Of a DNA stretch of 64,000 nt, positions 26,546 through 35,912 are shown piece by piece (within the stretch, counting starts at the first letter, position 1; each line of letters starts with the position of its first letter). Source of the stretch: Ruegeria meonggei. GTDB taxonomy: Bacteria; Pseudomonadota; Alphaproteobacteria; Rhodobacterales; Rhodobacteraceae. A program made the translations under genes and the position numbers. A model generated the notes under the pieces. The model did not search any database. It was not told where the DNA came from and saw only the letters and a list, made by a program, of their open reading frames with translations. The DNA is taken from NCBI RefSeq assembly GCF_900172215.1, contig NZ_FWFP01000005.1, positions 124,001 to 188,000 of the forward strand. Direction: 5' to 3'.

Positions 26546-28456
26546 ATGGGAAAAGTAATCGGTATTGACCTCGGCACCACAAACTCGTGTGTGGCCATCA
26601 TGGACGGCTCGCAGCCGAAGGTCATCGAAAACGCAGAAGGGGCGCGGACCACGCCCTCGATCGTCGCCTTCACCGAAGATGAGCGATTGGTCGGTCAGCC
26701 TGCAAAACGCCAGGCGGTCACCAACCCCGACAACACGATCTTTGGCGTCAAGCGCCTGATCGGCCGTCGTGTGGATGATGCAGAAGTCGAAAAAGACAAG
26801 AAAATGGTGCCCTATGCCATCGTGAACGGCGGCAATGGCGACGCGTGGGTGGAAGCCCGCGGTGAAAAGTATTCCCCAAGCCAGATCTCGGCCTTCACTC
26901 TGGGTAAGATGAAGGAAACCGCCGAAAGCTATCTGGGTGAGGAAGTCACACAGGCCGTGATCACCGTACCGGCCTATTTCAACGACGCTCAGCGTCAGGC
27001 CACCAAAGACGCAGGCAAGATCGCCGGTCTGGAAGTGCTGCGGATCATCAACGAACCGACAGCCGCCGCGCTGGCCTATGGTCTGGACAAGGAAGAAACC
27101 CAAACCATCGCGGTCTATGACCTTGGTGGCGGTACCTTCGACGTGACCATTCTGGAAATCGACGACGGTCTGTTCGAAGTCAAATCGACCAACGGCGACA
27201 CCTTCCTGGGTGGCGAAGACTTTGATATGCGCATCGTCAACTATCTGGCGGATGAGTTCAAAAAGGAACACGGCGTCGATCTGTCCAGCGACAAGATGGC
27301 GCTGCAGCGCCTGAAAGAAGCTGCTGAAAAAGCCAAGATCGAACTGTCCTCGACCTCGCAGACCGAAATCAATCAGCCGTTCATCTCGATGGGTGCCAAC
27401 GGTCAGCCGCTGCACATGGTCATGAAGCTGACCCGTGCCAAACTGGAATCACTGGTCGGTGACCTGATCAAAAAGTCGATGAAACCCTGTCAGGCCGCGC
27501 TGAAAGACGCCGGTTTGTCGGCGGGCGACATTGATGAGGTTGTTCTGGTCGGTGGTATGACCCGGATGCCGAAAGTCATCGAAGAGGTCACCAAGTTTTT
27601 CGGTAAAGAGCCGCACAAGGGCGTGAACCCGGACGAAGTTGTGGCCATGGGCGCCGCCATTCAGGCCGGTGTTCTGCAGGGCGACGTCAAGGACGTGGTT
27701 CTGCTGGACGTGACGCCGCTGAGCTTGGGTATTGAGACGCTGGGTGGCGTGTTCACCCGTCTGATCGACCGCAACACCACGATCCCGACGAAAAAGTCTC
27801 AGGTCTTCTCGACTGCCGAAGACAATCAGAACGCCGTGACCATCCGGTGTTTCCAGGGTGAACGTGAAATGGCCGCGGACAACAAGATCCTGGGTCAGTT
27901 CAACCTTGAAGAAATCCCGCCCGCGCCACGCGGCATGCCTCAGATTGAAGTGACGTTTGACATCGACGCCAACGGCATTGTCTCGGTCTCGGCCAAGGAC
28001 AAAGGCACCGGCAAAGAGCAGAAGATCACCATTCAGGCCTCGGGCGGTCTGTCGGACGAAGACATCGACAAGATGGTCAAGGACGCCGAAGACAACGCCG
28101 AGGCGGACAAGGAACGCCGCGAGTTGATCGAGGCGAAGAACCAGGCCGAAAGCCTGATCCACTCGACCGAAAAGTCCGTCGAAGAACATTCGGACAAAGT
28201 CGATCCGACGACTGTCGAAGCCATCGAACTGGCAATCGCCGCGCTGAAAGACGAGCTGGAGACTGAGAACGCCGACAAGATCAAGTCGGGTATCCAGAAC
28301 GTCACCGAAGCTGCGATGAAGCTGGGCGAGGCGATCTACAAGGCGCAAGCTGAAGAGGGTGACGACGAACCTGCGGCGGCTGACGAGGCTCCGGCAGGTG
28401 AAGACGACATCGTCGACGCCGAGTTCGAAGATCTGGACGGCGACAAGCGCAACTAA
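26546..28456 (+). CDS. dnaK: Chaperone DnaK (Hsp70)
   Basis: DnaK is the ATP-dependent Hsp70 that binds exposed hydrophobic peptides with DnaJ and GrpE. The start [17 protein letters not shown] is diagnostic, as are [14 protein letters not shown] and [12 protein letters not shown]. The substrate-binding domain begins near [14 protein letters not shown]. The acidic, Ala-rich lid tail ends [11 protein letters not shown], and the length of 636 is typical. Ribosome binding by GAGAAAGGG is just upstream. dnaJ follows 75 bp later. Confidence 0.98.
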   Translation: MGKVIGIDLGTTNSCVAIMDGSQPKVIENAEGARTTPSIVAFTEDERLVGQPAKRQAVTNPDNTIFGVKRLIGRRVDDAEVEKDKKMVPYAIVNGGNGDAWVEARGEKYSPSQISAFTLGKMKETAESYLGEEVTQAVITVPAYFNDAQRQATKDAGKIAGLEVLRIINEPTAAALAYGLDKEETQTIAVYDLGGGTFDVTILEIDDGLFEVKSTNGDTFLGGEDFDMRIVNYLADEFKKEHGVDLSSDKMALQRLKEAAEKAKIELSSTSQTEINQPFISMGANGQPLHMVMKLTRAKLESLVGDLIKKSMKPCQAALKDAGLSAGDIDEVVLVGGMTRMPKVIEEVTKFFGKEPHKGVNPDEVVAMGAAIQAGVLQGDVKDVVLLDVTPLSLGIETLGGVFTRLIDRNTTIPTKKSQVFSTAEDNQNAVTIRCFQGEREMAADNKILGQFNLEEIPPAPRGMPQIEVTFDIDANGIVSVSAKDKGTGKEQKITIQASGGLSDEDIDKMVKDAEDNAEADKERRELIEAKNQAESLIHSTEKSVEEHSDKVDPTTVEAIELAIAALKDELETENADKIKSGIQNVTEAAMKLGEAIYKAQAEEGDDEPAAADEAPAGEDDIVDAEFEDLDGDKRN

Positions 28457-28474
28457 CGGGTAACCGGGCCAAGT

Positions 28475-28504
28475 CGGGCCGGTCCGGTGACCCGGGCCGG
28501 TCCG
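28475..28504 (+). repeat. 12-bp direct repeat in the dnaK-dnaJ gap
   Basis: CGGGCCGGTCCG occurs twice, at 28475-28486 and 28493-28504, separated by GTGACC. The segment is almost pure G/C and can fold in several ways, so the dnaK-dnaJ junction mRNA probably carries a stable structure. There is no U-tract. Confidence 0.7.
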
Positions 28505-28531
28505 ATTACGTTGAGACATAAGGAACAACTG

Positions 28532-29686
28532 ATGTCAAAACGCGACTACTATGATGTGCTCGGCGTGTCCAAGGGCGCATCGGCGGACGAGATCAAAAAG
28601 GGTTTTCGAACGAAAGCCAAGGAATTGCATCCCGACCGCAACAAAGACAACCCAGATGCCGAAGCCCAGTTCAAAGAAGCCAACGAGGCTTACGACGTTC
28701 TGAAAGACGCTGAACGCAAGGCCGCCTATGACCGTTTTGGTCATGCCGCGTTTGAAAACGGCATGGGCGGTGGCGGCGGACGCCCCGGTGGTGGTTTCGG
28801 ACAGGGTGATTTCTCCAGCGCCTTTTCGGACGTGTTTGACGACCTGTTCGGCGATTTCATGGGCGGCCAGCGTGGTGGCACTGGCGGCGGACGTCGTGCG
28901 GCCCGTGGATCTGATCTGCGCTATAACCTGCGCGTGTCGCTGGAAGATGCCTTTGCAGGCCTGCAAAAAACGATCAGCGTCCCGGCTGCTGTGGCTTGTT
29001 CGGCTTGTGACGGATCGGGTGCGGAAGGCGGCGTGGAACCTACGACCTGTCCGACTTGTTCGGGCATGGGTAAGGTACGCGCACAACAGGGTTTCTTCAC
29101 CGTCGAACGCAGCTGCCCCACCTGTTCCGGTCTGGGCCAGATCATCAAGAACCCCTGTAAATCCTGTCAGGGCGCAGGCCGCGTCGAACGTGAACGCGCG
29201 CTTTCGGTCAACATCCCTGCGGGCGTTGAAACCGGCACCCGCATTCGGTTGGCTGGCGAAGGCGAAGCCGGGATGCGCGGAGGTCCCCCGGGCGATCTGT
29301 ATATCTTTGTTGAAGTGTCAGATCATAAGCTTTTCGAACGTGACAGCGTGAACTTGTATTGCCGCGTGCCGGTCAGTATGGCCAAGGCCGCGCTGGGCGG
29401 ATCCATCGAGGTGCCTACCATTGATGGTGGTCGCGGCCGCATTCAGATCCCTTCTGGCAGCCAATCCGGCCGCCAAATGCGTCTGCGTGGCAAAGGCATG
29501 CCGGCCCTGCGCGGAGGCGGCGTTGGGGACATGTTCATCGAACTGGCCGTGGAAACCCCCGTCAATCTGACCAGCCGTCAGAAAGAACTGCTGCGGGAAT
29601 TTGACGACTTGGGTGAGGACAACCACCCGGAATCCAATAGCTTTTTCTCGTCTGTAAAGTCTTTTTGGGACGGGATGAAAGGCTAA
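28532..29686 (+). CDS. dnaJ: Chaperone DnaJ (Hsp40)
   Basis: The ATG at 28532 gives 384 residues beginning [12 protein letters not shown]. The J domain has the HPD motif in LHPDRNKDN, which stimulates DnaK ATPase. A Gly/Phe-rich linker follows ([10 protein letters not shown]), then four zinc-binding CxxCxGxG repeats: [24 protein letters not shown] and CKSCQGAG. The C-terminal substrate-binding domain is complete, so this is a full type I DnaJ. Its stop codon lies inside a small hairpin (29678-29695). Confidence 0.98.
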   Translation: MSKRDYYDVLGVSKGASADEIKKGFRTKAKELHPDRNKDNPDAEAQFKEANEAYDVLKDAERKAAYDRFGHAAFENGMGGGGGRPGGGFGQGDFSSAFSDVFDDLFGDFMGGQRGGTGGGRRAARGSDLRYNLRVSLEDAFAGLQKTISVPAAVACSACDGSGAEGGVEPTTCPTCSGMGKVRAQQGFFTVERSCPTCSGLGQIIKNPCKSCQGAGRVERERALSVNIPAGVETGTRIRLAGEGEAGMRGGPPGDLYIFVEVSDHKLFERDSVNLYCRVPVSMAKAALGGSIEVPTIDGGRGRIQIPSGSQSGRQMRLRGKGMPALRGGGVGDMFIELAVETPVNLTSRQKELLREFDDLGEDNHPESNSFFSSVKSFWDGMKG

Positions 29687-29695
29687 CCAGCCTTT
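29678..29695 (+). other. Hairpin over the dnaJ stop codon
   Basis: AAAGGCT (29678-29684) pairs with AGCCTTT (29689-29695) across a 4-nt loop. It contains the last codons of dnaJ and has no U-tract. It may stabilise the mRNA 3' end. Confidence 0.45.
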
Positions 29696-29706
29696 CCGTA
29701 CATCAA

Positions 29707-29740
29707 GGGGGGGCTCTGCCCCCGCCGAGGCAAAGCCTCG
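29707..29740. repeat. Two adjacent perfect stem-loops, REP-like
   Basis: GGGGGC-TCT-GCCCCC (29709-29723) is followed after two bases by CGAGGC-AAA-GCCTCG (29726-29740). Both stems are perfect with 3-nt loops. The arrangement is typical of dispersed intergenic palindromic elements in alphaproteobacterial genomes; only one copy is in this window. It could also stop or protect the dnaJ transcript. Confidence 0.6.
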
Positions 29741-29850
29741 CAACGTTCCACAAGTTTCCAATGCGCGTGTTGGCCTTATTTCCGGGTTCAATGTGGCCAT
29801 ATAGCCCACAGATTGACGCTTGATTTTCGCTACTTCACCTGAGATTGTCC

Positions 29851-29945
29851 GCAACAACCGTTGGGGTGCCCCATGTCAGGGGCTGAGAGGCATGCACGTG
29901 TCAACCCATCGAACCTGATCCGGGCAATACCGGCGGAGGGAACGG
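29851..29945 (+). promoter_or_regulatory. TPP riboswitch (THI element) controlling the thiamin operon
   Basis: The conserved THI-box blocks are in order: GGGGTGCC (29863-29870), GGCTGAGAGG (29881-29890), ACCC, GAACCTGATC (29911-29920), and GGCAATACCGGCGGAGGGAA (29923-29942). CTGAGA binds the pyrimidine and the ACCTGA block the diphosphate of TPP. It ends about 60 bp before the thiD start, leaving room for an expression platform that hides the ribosome-binding site at about 29995 or ends transcription; no clear terminator is visible. Confidence 0.96.
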
Positions 29946-30004
29946 TCTAACACGTTACAGACGTTTTCCACGCCCCGTTGCCCAAACCGAATTGGAGCAA
30001 CGAT

Positions 30005-30808
30005 ATGACGCCGATTGCATTGACAATTGCAGGGTCTGACAGTGGCGGTGGGGCCGGGATTCAGGCCGACCTCAAGGCGATGTCCGCGCTGGGTACTTAC
30101 GGTGCCAGTGTGATTACAGCGGTGACTGCCCAAAACACCAAGGCCGTGACAGCTGTACATGGTATCCCGCTGGACGTCATAGCAGCGCAGATCAAAGCTG
30201 TGCTGGTCGATTTGGACGTTAGTGCGATTAAGATCGGCATGTTGGCCACCCCCGAGATCATTCACACCGTCGCAGATGGCATCGCCGGGTTTACTGGCCC
30301 TGTTGTTCTCGACCCTGTCATGATCGCGAAATCCGGTGATGCGCTGTTGGCGCAGGACGCGGTCCAGACATTGCGCGATGTTCTATTGCCCCGTGCAACC
30401 GTGCTGACACCAAATCTGCCGGAGGCTGCCCGATTGCTCGGCGCGCCTGAGGCAGCGACGCCAGAGCAAATGGTGGAACAGGGGCTTGCCTTATGTGGGC
30501 TGGGTGCCGGATCCGTTCTGATGAAGGGTGGGCATGGGCTGGGTGAAATCTGCCAAGACTTTCTGATCAGCCCTTCCGGGCGGGTTGCTGAGTTCAAGGC
30601 GCCGCGCCGGGATACGCGCAACACGCATGGTACCGGGTGCACGTTGTCCTCTGCGATTGCAGCAGGGCTTGCCAAAGGGCTTAGCCTGGTCGAGGCCACC
30701 GCACAGGCACATGCGTATTTGCAAGGGGCGATCGCCGCGGCGGATACGCTGTCCATCGGCCAGGGGCATGGTCCGGTTCACCATTTCCACCAAGTTTGGC
30801 CCGCGTGA
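30005..30808 (+). CDS. thiD: Hydroxymethylpyrimidine / phosphomethylpyrimidine kinase
   Basis: ThiD phosphorylates HMP twice to HMP-PP. The ATG at 30005 has GGAGC 6-7 bp upstream and gives 267 residues opening MTPIALTIAGSDSGGGAGIQ, the family's substrate-binding signature. NTHGTGCTLSSA near the C-terminus carries the anion-hole Gly and catalytic Cys of this ribokinase-like fold. It is the first gene behind the riboswitch. With no thiC in the operon, HMP would come from salvage or from a thiC elsewhere. Confidence 0.95.
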   Translation: MTPIALTIAGSDSGGGAGIQADLKAMSALGTYGASVITAVTAQNTKAVTAVHGIPLDVIAAQIKAVLVDLDVSAIKIGMLATPEIIHTVADGIAGFTGPVVLDPVMIAKSGDALLAQDAVQTLRDVLLPRATVLTPNLPEAARLLGAPEAATPEQMVEQGLALCGLGAGSVLMKGGHGLGEICQDFLISPSGRVAEFKAPRRDTRNTHGTGCTLSSAIAAGLAKGLSLVEATAQAHAYLQGAIAAADTLSIGQGHGPVHHFHQVWPA

Positions 30809-31782
30809 CAGTCTGGTCGGTCATAGGGTCCGGCGTCGCCGGTCTGGCTGTTGCCAGTGAGCTTGTGTCGCGCGGTGCACAGGTTCAGATCTTTGATCCC
30901 GGTGGCCCGCCTGGCCCGCACGGGTGTTCATGGTGGGCCGGGGGCATGTTGGCCCCTTGGTGCGAGTTTGAAAACGCGGAAGAATCGGTGTTGCGGCTTG
31001 GTCAGCATGCGCTGGAGTGGTGGGGCACACGGACGCGGGTGCAGCGACGTGGAACATTGGTTGTGGCTAATCCTCGAGATTTGCCAGATCTGCGTCGTTT
31101 TTCCCGCCGGACCGAAGGGTTCGCCGAGGTTGATCAACCAAAAATCCGAGAGTTAGAGCCTGACTTACATGGTTTCACCAGAGGTCTTCACTTTGCGGAT
31201 GAGGCCCATCTGGACCCGCGACAGGCCTTGCGCGATCTGTACACCCAGCTTGTGAAACAGGGGGTCGAGTTCCACCATAAACTGGCGCCCACACGGCTGG
31301 AAAACGCGATCGACTGCCGGGGTCTGCACGCGCGGGACGTCTTGCATGATCTGCGTGGTGTCAAAGGAGAGATGCTGGTAATCCGCTGCCCAGACGTGAC
31401 CCTGACCCGGCCCGTGCGCTTGCTGCATCCGCGGATTCCGCTTTATATCGTTCCGCGCGGGGACGGCGTTTATATGCTGGGCGCGACGATGATCGAATCC
31501 GAGGACAGCAGCCGAATTACGGCGCGCTCGATGCTGGAACTGCTCAGTGCGGCTTATGCGCTGAACCCTGCTTTCGGCGAGGCTGAGGTGCTTGAGATCG
31601 GCGTAGATCTTCGCCCCGCCTTTCCCGACAATCTGCCCCGCATTCGGCGGTTAGGCCGGACAATCTATGCCAATGGGCTGTACCGCCACGGCTATCTGCT
31701 GGCCCCTGCCCTGGCGCAAGGTGTGGCTGATCTGGCGCTAAAGAACACACATTCGGAGATGGTTGATGAAGATCGTGCTTAA
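30805..31782 (+). CDS. thiO: Glycine oxidase ThiO
   Basis: ThiO oxidises glycine to iminoglycine, the ThiG substrate in aerobic thiazole synthesis. The FAD-binding GSGVAGLAVASEL is at the N-terminus, and SWWAGGMLAPWCE and YRHGYLLAPA are family segments. I set the start at the GTG at 30805, which overlaps the thiD stop; a TTG at 30796 is possible. The 325 residues match the single-domain form. It overlaps thiS by 17 bp. Confidence 0.9.
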   Translation: MTVWSVIGSGVAGLAVASELVSRGAQVQIFDPGGPPGPHGCSWWAGGMLAPWCEFENAEESVLRLGQHALEWWGTRTRVQRRGTLVVANPRDLPDLRRFSRRTEGFAEVDQPKIRELEPDLHGFTRGLHFADEAHLDPRQALRDLYTQLVKQGVEFHHKLAPTRLENAIDCRGLHARDVLHDLRGVKGEMLVIRCPDVTLTRPVRLLHPRIPLYIVPRGDGVYMLGATMIESEDSSRITARSMLELLSAAYALNPAFGEAEVLEIGVDLRPAFPDNLPRIRRLGRTIYANGLYRHGYLLAPALAQGVADLALKNTHSEMVDEDRA

Positions 31783-31960
31783 TGGCGAACCGCGTGAGAT
31801 GCGCGGCGAAACTCTCTCGGATTTACTGCAGGAATCTGGATTCTCGGGCCGGGTGGCAACGGCAGTGAACGAAGATTTCGTGCCGTCCAGCCTGCGCATC
31901 GCACACAAGCTGAACGATGGAGACCGGGTCGAAGTTGTCGCCCCGATGCAGGGGGGCTGA
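31766..31960 (+). CDS. thiS: Sulfur carrier protein ThiS
   Basis: This 64-residue ubiquitin-like protein ends in the diglycine required for adenylation and thiocarboxylation (VVAPMQGG). The N-terminus [12 protein letters not shown] and the [12 protein letters not shown] strand pattern are typical of ThiS. The start ATG at 31766 lies inside the end of thiO. The thiocarboxylate donates sulfur for the thiazole ring made by ThiG, encoded immediately downstream with a 2-bp gap. Confidence 0.93.
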   Translation: MKIVLNGEPREMRGETLSDLLQESGFSGRVATAVNEDFVPSSLRIAHKLNDGDRVEVVAPMQGG

Positions 31961-31962
31961 GG

Positions 31963-32727
31963 ATGAAGCTGTTCTACGGCACGCAACTGCCAAACCCGTT
32001 GATGCTGGGCACGGCGCAATACCCCAGCCCTGCCATTCTGGAACAGGCGTTTCGTGACAGCGGCGCTGGGGTGGCGACGGTTTCTTTACGTCGCGAATCC
32101 GGGGCGGGGCAGACGTTTTGGCAGATGATCCGCGATCTGGGTGTGCTGATTCTGCCCAACACGGCCGGCTGTCACACGGTGAAAGAGGCCGTGACCACGG
32201 CCCATATGGCGCGCGAGGTGTTTGACACCAAATGGATCAAGCTGGAATTGATTGGCCATACCGACAGCCTGCAGCCGGATGTGTTTCAGTTGGTCGAGGC
32301 GGCGCGCATCCTGACTGAGGACGGGTTTCAGGTCTTTCCCTACACCACCGACGATCTGATTGTGGGAGAACAGTTGCTGGCTGCTGGGTGTGAGGTGCTG
32401 ATGCCCTGGGGTGCGCCGATTGGATCGGGCCGTGGGTTGAACAACGCATATGCCTTGCGTGCGATGCGAGCTGAATTTCCCGATGTGCCGCTGGTGGTTG
32501 ATGCCGGGATCGGTTTGCCCAGCCACGCGTCACACGCGATGGAACTGGGCTATGATGCGGTCTTGTTGAACACCGCCGTGGCCCGGGCGGGCGATCCGGC
32601 GATGATGGCCAAAGCGATGAAGCTGGCGATTGAGGCCGGGCACCTGTCCTATCAAGCCGATCCGATTGAGGCGCGCGATATGGCCGAACCTTCAACCCCC
32701 GTCATCGGAAAGGCGTTTTTGTCATGA
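31963..32727 (+). CDS. thiG: Thiazole synthase ThiG
   Basis: ThiG builds the thiazole phosphate from deoxyxylulose 5-phosphate, iminoglycine and ThiS thiocarboxylate. The protein (254 residues) shows the family blocks [21 protein letters not shown], the catalytic Lys region [11 protein letters not shown], and the phosphate-binding [13 protein letters not shown] and [11 protein letters not shown]. The start lies 2 bp after thiS, and the stop overlaps the thiE ATG by 4 bp. Confidence 0.97.
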   Translation: MKLFYGTQLPNPLMLGTAQYPSPAILEQAFRDSGAGVATVSLRRESGAGQTFWQMIRDLGVLILPNTAGCHTVKEAVTTAHMAREVFDTKWIKLELIGHTDSLQPDVFQLVEAARILTEDGFQVFPYTTDDLIVGEQLLAAGCEVLMPWGAPIGSGRGLNNAYALRAMRAEFPDVPLVVDAGIGLPSHASHAMELGYDAVLLNTAVARAGDPAMMAKAMKLAIEAGHLSYQADPIEARDMAEPSTPVIGKAFLS

Positions 32728-33320
32728 GGCTGGATCGGTTCTACCCAATCTTCGATCATTCCGACTGGCTGCGGCGCATGCTGCCTTTGGGCGTTAAACT
32801 GGTGCAGCTACGGGTCAAGGATCAGCCCGAACCGATTGTGAGGGAACAGATCGCAATCTCGCGCGATCTGTGCCGCGAACATGGCGCAATGCTAGTGGTG
32901 AATGACCATTGGCAGGCCGCCATTGACGCCGGGTGTGACTGGATTCATCTGGGTCAAGAGGATCTGGACGAGGCTGATCTGAAAGCCATCCGCAAGGCAG
33001 GGCAGAAACTGGGCGTCTCAACCCATGACGATGATGAGCTTGAGCGTGTCTTGGCTATGGATCCAGATTACGTCGCTCTAGGTCCGGTCTACCCCACTAT
33101 CCTGAAGAAAATGAAATGGCACCAGCAGGGCTTGCCCCGCGTCAACGAATGGAAGGCGCGCGTGGGAGATATCCCTCTTGTCGGGATCGGCGGGATGCGT
33201 GTTGAGCGGGCGGAAGGTGTGTTGCAGGCAGGGGCGGATATCGTCTCGGTCGTCACCGATATTACCCTGAACGCTGACCCAGAAGCCCGTGTGCGCCAAT
33301 GGATCGAGGTCACGCGATGA
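32724..33320 (+). CDS. thiE: Thiamin phosphate synthase
   Basis: ThiE joins HMP-PP to thiazole phosphate to give thiamin phosphate. The 198-residue TIM barrel has [39 protein letters not shown] and the phosphate-binding VGIGGM. It overlaps thiG upstream and the thiF-like gene downstream (ATGA at 33317), so the middle of the operon is translationally coupled throughout. Confidence 0.96.
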   Translation: MRLDRFYPIFDHSDWLRRMLPLGVKLVQLRVKDQPEPIVREQIAISRDLCREHGAMLVVNDHWQAAIDAGCDWIHLGQEDLDEADLKAIRKAGQKLGVSTHDDDELERVLAMDPDYVALGPVYPTILKKMKWHQQGLPRVNEWKARVGDIPLVGIGGMRVERAEGVLQAGADIVSVVTDITLNADPEARVRQWIEVTR

Positions 33321-34282
33321 GCCGCTATGCCCGCCAGACCCAACTGCCCGAGGTAGGCCCCGAAGGGCAGGCTCGCCTGTCCTCGGCGCGCGTGCTGGTG
33401 GTGGGCGCAGGCGGTCTGGCCGCTCCAGTGCTACCCTTCCTGTCCGGGGCTGGGGTTGGCCGGATCACGATTGTGGATGGCGACAGTGTTGATCTGTCAA
33501 ACCTGCACCGTCAGACGCTGTTTTCCGAATCGGACTGCGGTCGTCCAAAGGCTGAAATCGCCGCATCCCGGTGCCGTGCGTTGAATGCTGAGATTGATGT
33601 GATCGGTCATAAACAGTCTCTAACAAGTGTAAACTCAGCCGGGTTGGTGGCGCAGGCGGATGTGATCTTGGATTGTGCCGACAGCTATGCCGCCAGCTAT
33701 ACCCTGTCGGACACCTGTCTGGCGCAAGGCAAGCCGCTGATCTCGGCCTCGGTGTTGGGATTGTCGGGCTATGTCGGTGGCTTCTGCGGCGGCGCGCCGT
33801 CGTTGCGCGCGCTGTTCCCCGATGCGCCGGACAGTGGTGCCAGTTGTGCCACGGCTGGTGTGCTTGGCCCCGTCGTTGGTGCGGTTGGCGCGATGCAGGC
33901 GCAGATGGCGCTGAACCTGATCCTCGGGCTCGCTCCCTCGCCTCTGGGTCAGATGGTGCAATACGACGGCCGCACCCTGCGCAGCAGCGGTTTCAGGTTC
34001 GATGACGCGCCGGAGCCGAACAGCTGCTTTCGCTTTCTTTCGGCCAGCCAGCTGACTGACGAAGACCAGATCATCGAGCTTCGCTCGGTGGACGAAGCCG
34101 CCTGTCCGGCCCATCCCAACGCAAAACGGGTGACGCCTGAAAACGTGAACGAAGTAGACCCTAATCAAGGAAAAAGGCTGGCGCTTTGCTGCGCCACCGG
34201 CCTGCGCGCGTGGCGGGCGGCCGAACAAATTCAACCGAATTGGCCGGGCGAGATTGTCCTCGTCGCGGCCTCAACCTCGTGA
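33317..34282 (+). CDS. thiF: ThiF/MoeB/HesA-type adenylyltransferase with rhodanese-like tail
   Basis: The start is the ATG at 33317 and the length 321. The E1-like core is present: VVGAGGLAAPVL nucleotide loop, DGDSVDLSNLHRQTLF, and GASCATAGVLGPVVG with the usual Cys. After about residue 250 a short extra domain ends in ALCCATGLRAWRAAEQI, which looks like a rhodanese active-site loop (Cys-x-x-Gly-x-Arg). ThiF adenylates the ThiS C-terminus; a rhodanese domain could deliver persulfide sulfur. MoeB function is possible, but position in the thi operon favours ThiF. Confidence 0.85.
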   Translation: MSRYARQTQLPEVGPEGQARLSSARVLVVGAGGLAAPVLPFLSGAGVGRITIVDGDSVDLSNLHRQTLFSESDCGRPKAEIAASRCRALNAEIDVIGHKQSLTSVNSAGLVAQADVILDCADSYAASYTLSDTCLAQGKPLISASVLGLSGYVGGFCGGAPSLRALFPDAPDSGASCATAGVLGPVVGAVGAMQAQMALNLILGLAPSPLGQMVQYDGRTLRSSGFRFDDAPEPNSCFRFLSASQLTDEDQIIELRSVDEAACPAHPNAKRVTPENVNEVDPNQGKRLALCCATGLRAWRAAEQIQPNWPGEIVLVAASTS

Positions 34283-34302
34283 ATGAAAAGGAAACGCGAG
34301 AT

Positions 34303-35238
34303 ATGAAAAAGCTGATCACTGCCATCGCCCTGCTGGCCGCCGCGCCCGCCTGGGCCGAAGACAAGATGACCGTGCTGCTGGATTGGTTCATCAACCCCGA
34401 TCATGGGCCTATCATTGTGGCGCAGGAAAACGGTTACTTCGCTGAACAGGGGCTTGAGGTCGAGATCGTTCCCCCTGCTGACCCTTCCGCCCCGCCGCGT
34501 TTGGTTGCCGCTGGTCAGGCTGATCTGGCCGTGTCGTATCAGCCGCAGCTGCACCTGCAGATCCACGAAGGCCTGCCGCTGAAGCGGGTCGGTACGCTGG
34601 TGGCGACACCGCTGAATTGCCTGCTGGTACTAGAGGATGGACCGATCAAATCACCCGCAGACCTTAAGGGTAAGAAGATCGGTTTCTCGGTTGCAGGTGT
34701 AGAAGAGGCCGTCCTGACCACCGTTCTGGGTAAATACGGCGTCAAACTGGATGAGGTTGAGCTGATCAATGTCAACTTCTCGCTCTCGCCCTCGCTGATG
34801 ACTGGTCAGGTCGATGCGGTGATCGGCGCGTATCGCAATTTCGAACTGAACCAGATGGATATCGAAGGCGTTCCCGGTACCTGTTTCTATATCGAGGAAG
34901 AAGGCGTGCCCGCCTATGACGAGCTGATTTATGTTGCCAACCCTGAGACCATGGATATCGACAAGGTCACCCGTTTTCTGGCCGCAACCGAAAAGGCGAC
35001 GCAGTACATTGTCAACAACCCGGACAAAAGCTGGGAGATTTTCTCGGGCACCTCGCCTGAGTTGCAGGATGAGCTGAACGCCCGCGCCTGGGTCGACACG
35101 TTGCCGCGTTTTGCCCTACGCCCGGCAGGTCTTGAGGCTGGTCGTTATGCAAGGTTCGAAGCGTTCCTGAAAGACAGCGGCATGATCGACAGCATCAAGC
35201 CGGTCAGTGACATTGCCATCGACGTAACCGCGAAATGA
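34303..35238 (+). CDS. thiY: ABC transporter substrate-binding protein for a thiamin pyrimidine precursor (ThiY-like)
   Basis: The ATG at 34303 begins a clear signal peptide (MKKLITAIALLAAAPAWA, cleavage after about residue 18), giving 311 residues. The mature start MTVLLDWFINPDHGPIIVAQ is the NMT1/THI5-like signature. ThiY binds formylaminopyrimidine in systems where it has been studied; here HMP or a relative is equally possible. It is followed by tenA, thiZ and thiX with 4-bp overlaps, forming the complete transporter. Confidence 0.9.
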   Translation: MKKLITAIALLAAAPAWAEDKMTVLLDWFINPDHGPIIVAQENGYFAEQGLEVEIVPPADPSAPPRLVAAGQADLAVSYQPQLHLQIHEGLPLKRVGTLVATPLNCLLVLEDGPIKSPADLKGKKIGFSVAGVEEAVLTTVLGKYGVKLDEVELINVNFSLSPSLMTGQVDAVIGAYRNFELNQMDIEGVPGTCFYIEEEGVPAYDELIYVANPETMDIDKVTRFLAATEKATQYIVNNPDKSWEIFSGTSPELQDELNARAWVDTLPRFALRPAGLEAGRYARFEAFLKDSGMIDSIKPVSDIAIDVTAK

Positions 35239-35912
35239 GCAGCGGTTACGGCAAAGCCTTCGCGCTGATGCGCGAGGCGGGACAAGGGCCGTGGCGGGAT
35301 TATACCCGCCATGCCTTTGTCGAAGGGTTGAAAGACGGCACCCTGCCGCGCGCGGCGTTCCTGCATTACCTGCGGCAGGATTACGTGTTCCTGACCCATT
35401 TCTCGCGCGCCTGGGCGTTGGCGGTAGTCAAGGCGCAGACCCATGAGGAAATGCAGGTCGCTTCGGCGACAGTGAATGGGCTGATGCATGAAGAGATGAT
35501 GCTGCATGTGGGCGTTTGTGCCGACGCGGGGATCTCGCGTGAGAAGCTGTTTGCAACGCCTGAGCGGCCGGAAAACCTGGCTTATACCCGATTTGTGCTT
35601 GAGGCCGGGTATTCCGGTGACTACCTGACCCTGCTGGCCGCATTAGTGCCCTGCGTCATCGGCTATGCCGAGATCGGCGCGCGGTTGGCACAAGAAGCGA
35701 CATCAGAAACCTACCGCCCGTGGATCGATACGTATGCGGGCGATCAGTATCAGAGCTATTGCCGTGATATCGGTGCTTTACTGGATTCTGCGCTGATCCG
35801 ACGGTTGGGCGAAAACTACGATACGCTTCCAATATGGTCCGACCTTTGCAAGACCTTTGAAACGGCAACGATGCTCGAGGTCAATTTCTGGCAAATGGGT
35901 TTGACCCCGTGA
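35235..35912 (+). CDS. tenA: Aminopyrimidine aminohydrolase / thiaminase II TenA
   Basis: TenA hydrolyses aminomethyl-HMP to HMP, recycling degraded thiamin. The active-site residues known from the family are all visible: Asp in YLRQDYVFL (about residue 49), the catalytic Cys in ALVPCVIGYAEIG (about 140), and the late Glu in MLEVNFWQMG. The length is 225. Position between the binding protein and the transporter genes links uptake directly with salvage. Confidence 0.93.
   Translation: MSSGYGKAFALMREAGQGPWRDYTRHAFVEGLKDGTLPRAAFLHYLRQDYVFLTHFSRAWALAVVKAQTHEEMQVASATVNGLMHEEMMLHVGVCADAGISREKLFATPERPENLAYTRFVLEAGYSGDYLTLLAALVPCVIGYAEIGARLAQEATSETYRPWIDTYAGDQYQSYCRDIGALLDSALIRRLGENYDTLPIWSDLCKTFETATMLEVNFWQMGLTP

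Noticed and set aside
27449-28528. A 359-codon frame on the minus strand
   Set aside because: It is opposite dnaK and is Phe/Val/Asp-rich mirror sequence.
29813-29841. TTGACG as a -35 box for the thiamin operon
   Set aside because: No acceptable -10 element at 16 to 18 bp could be found.
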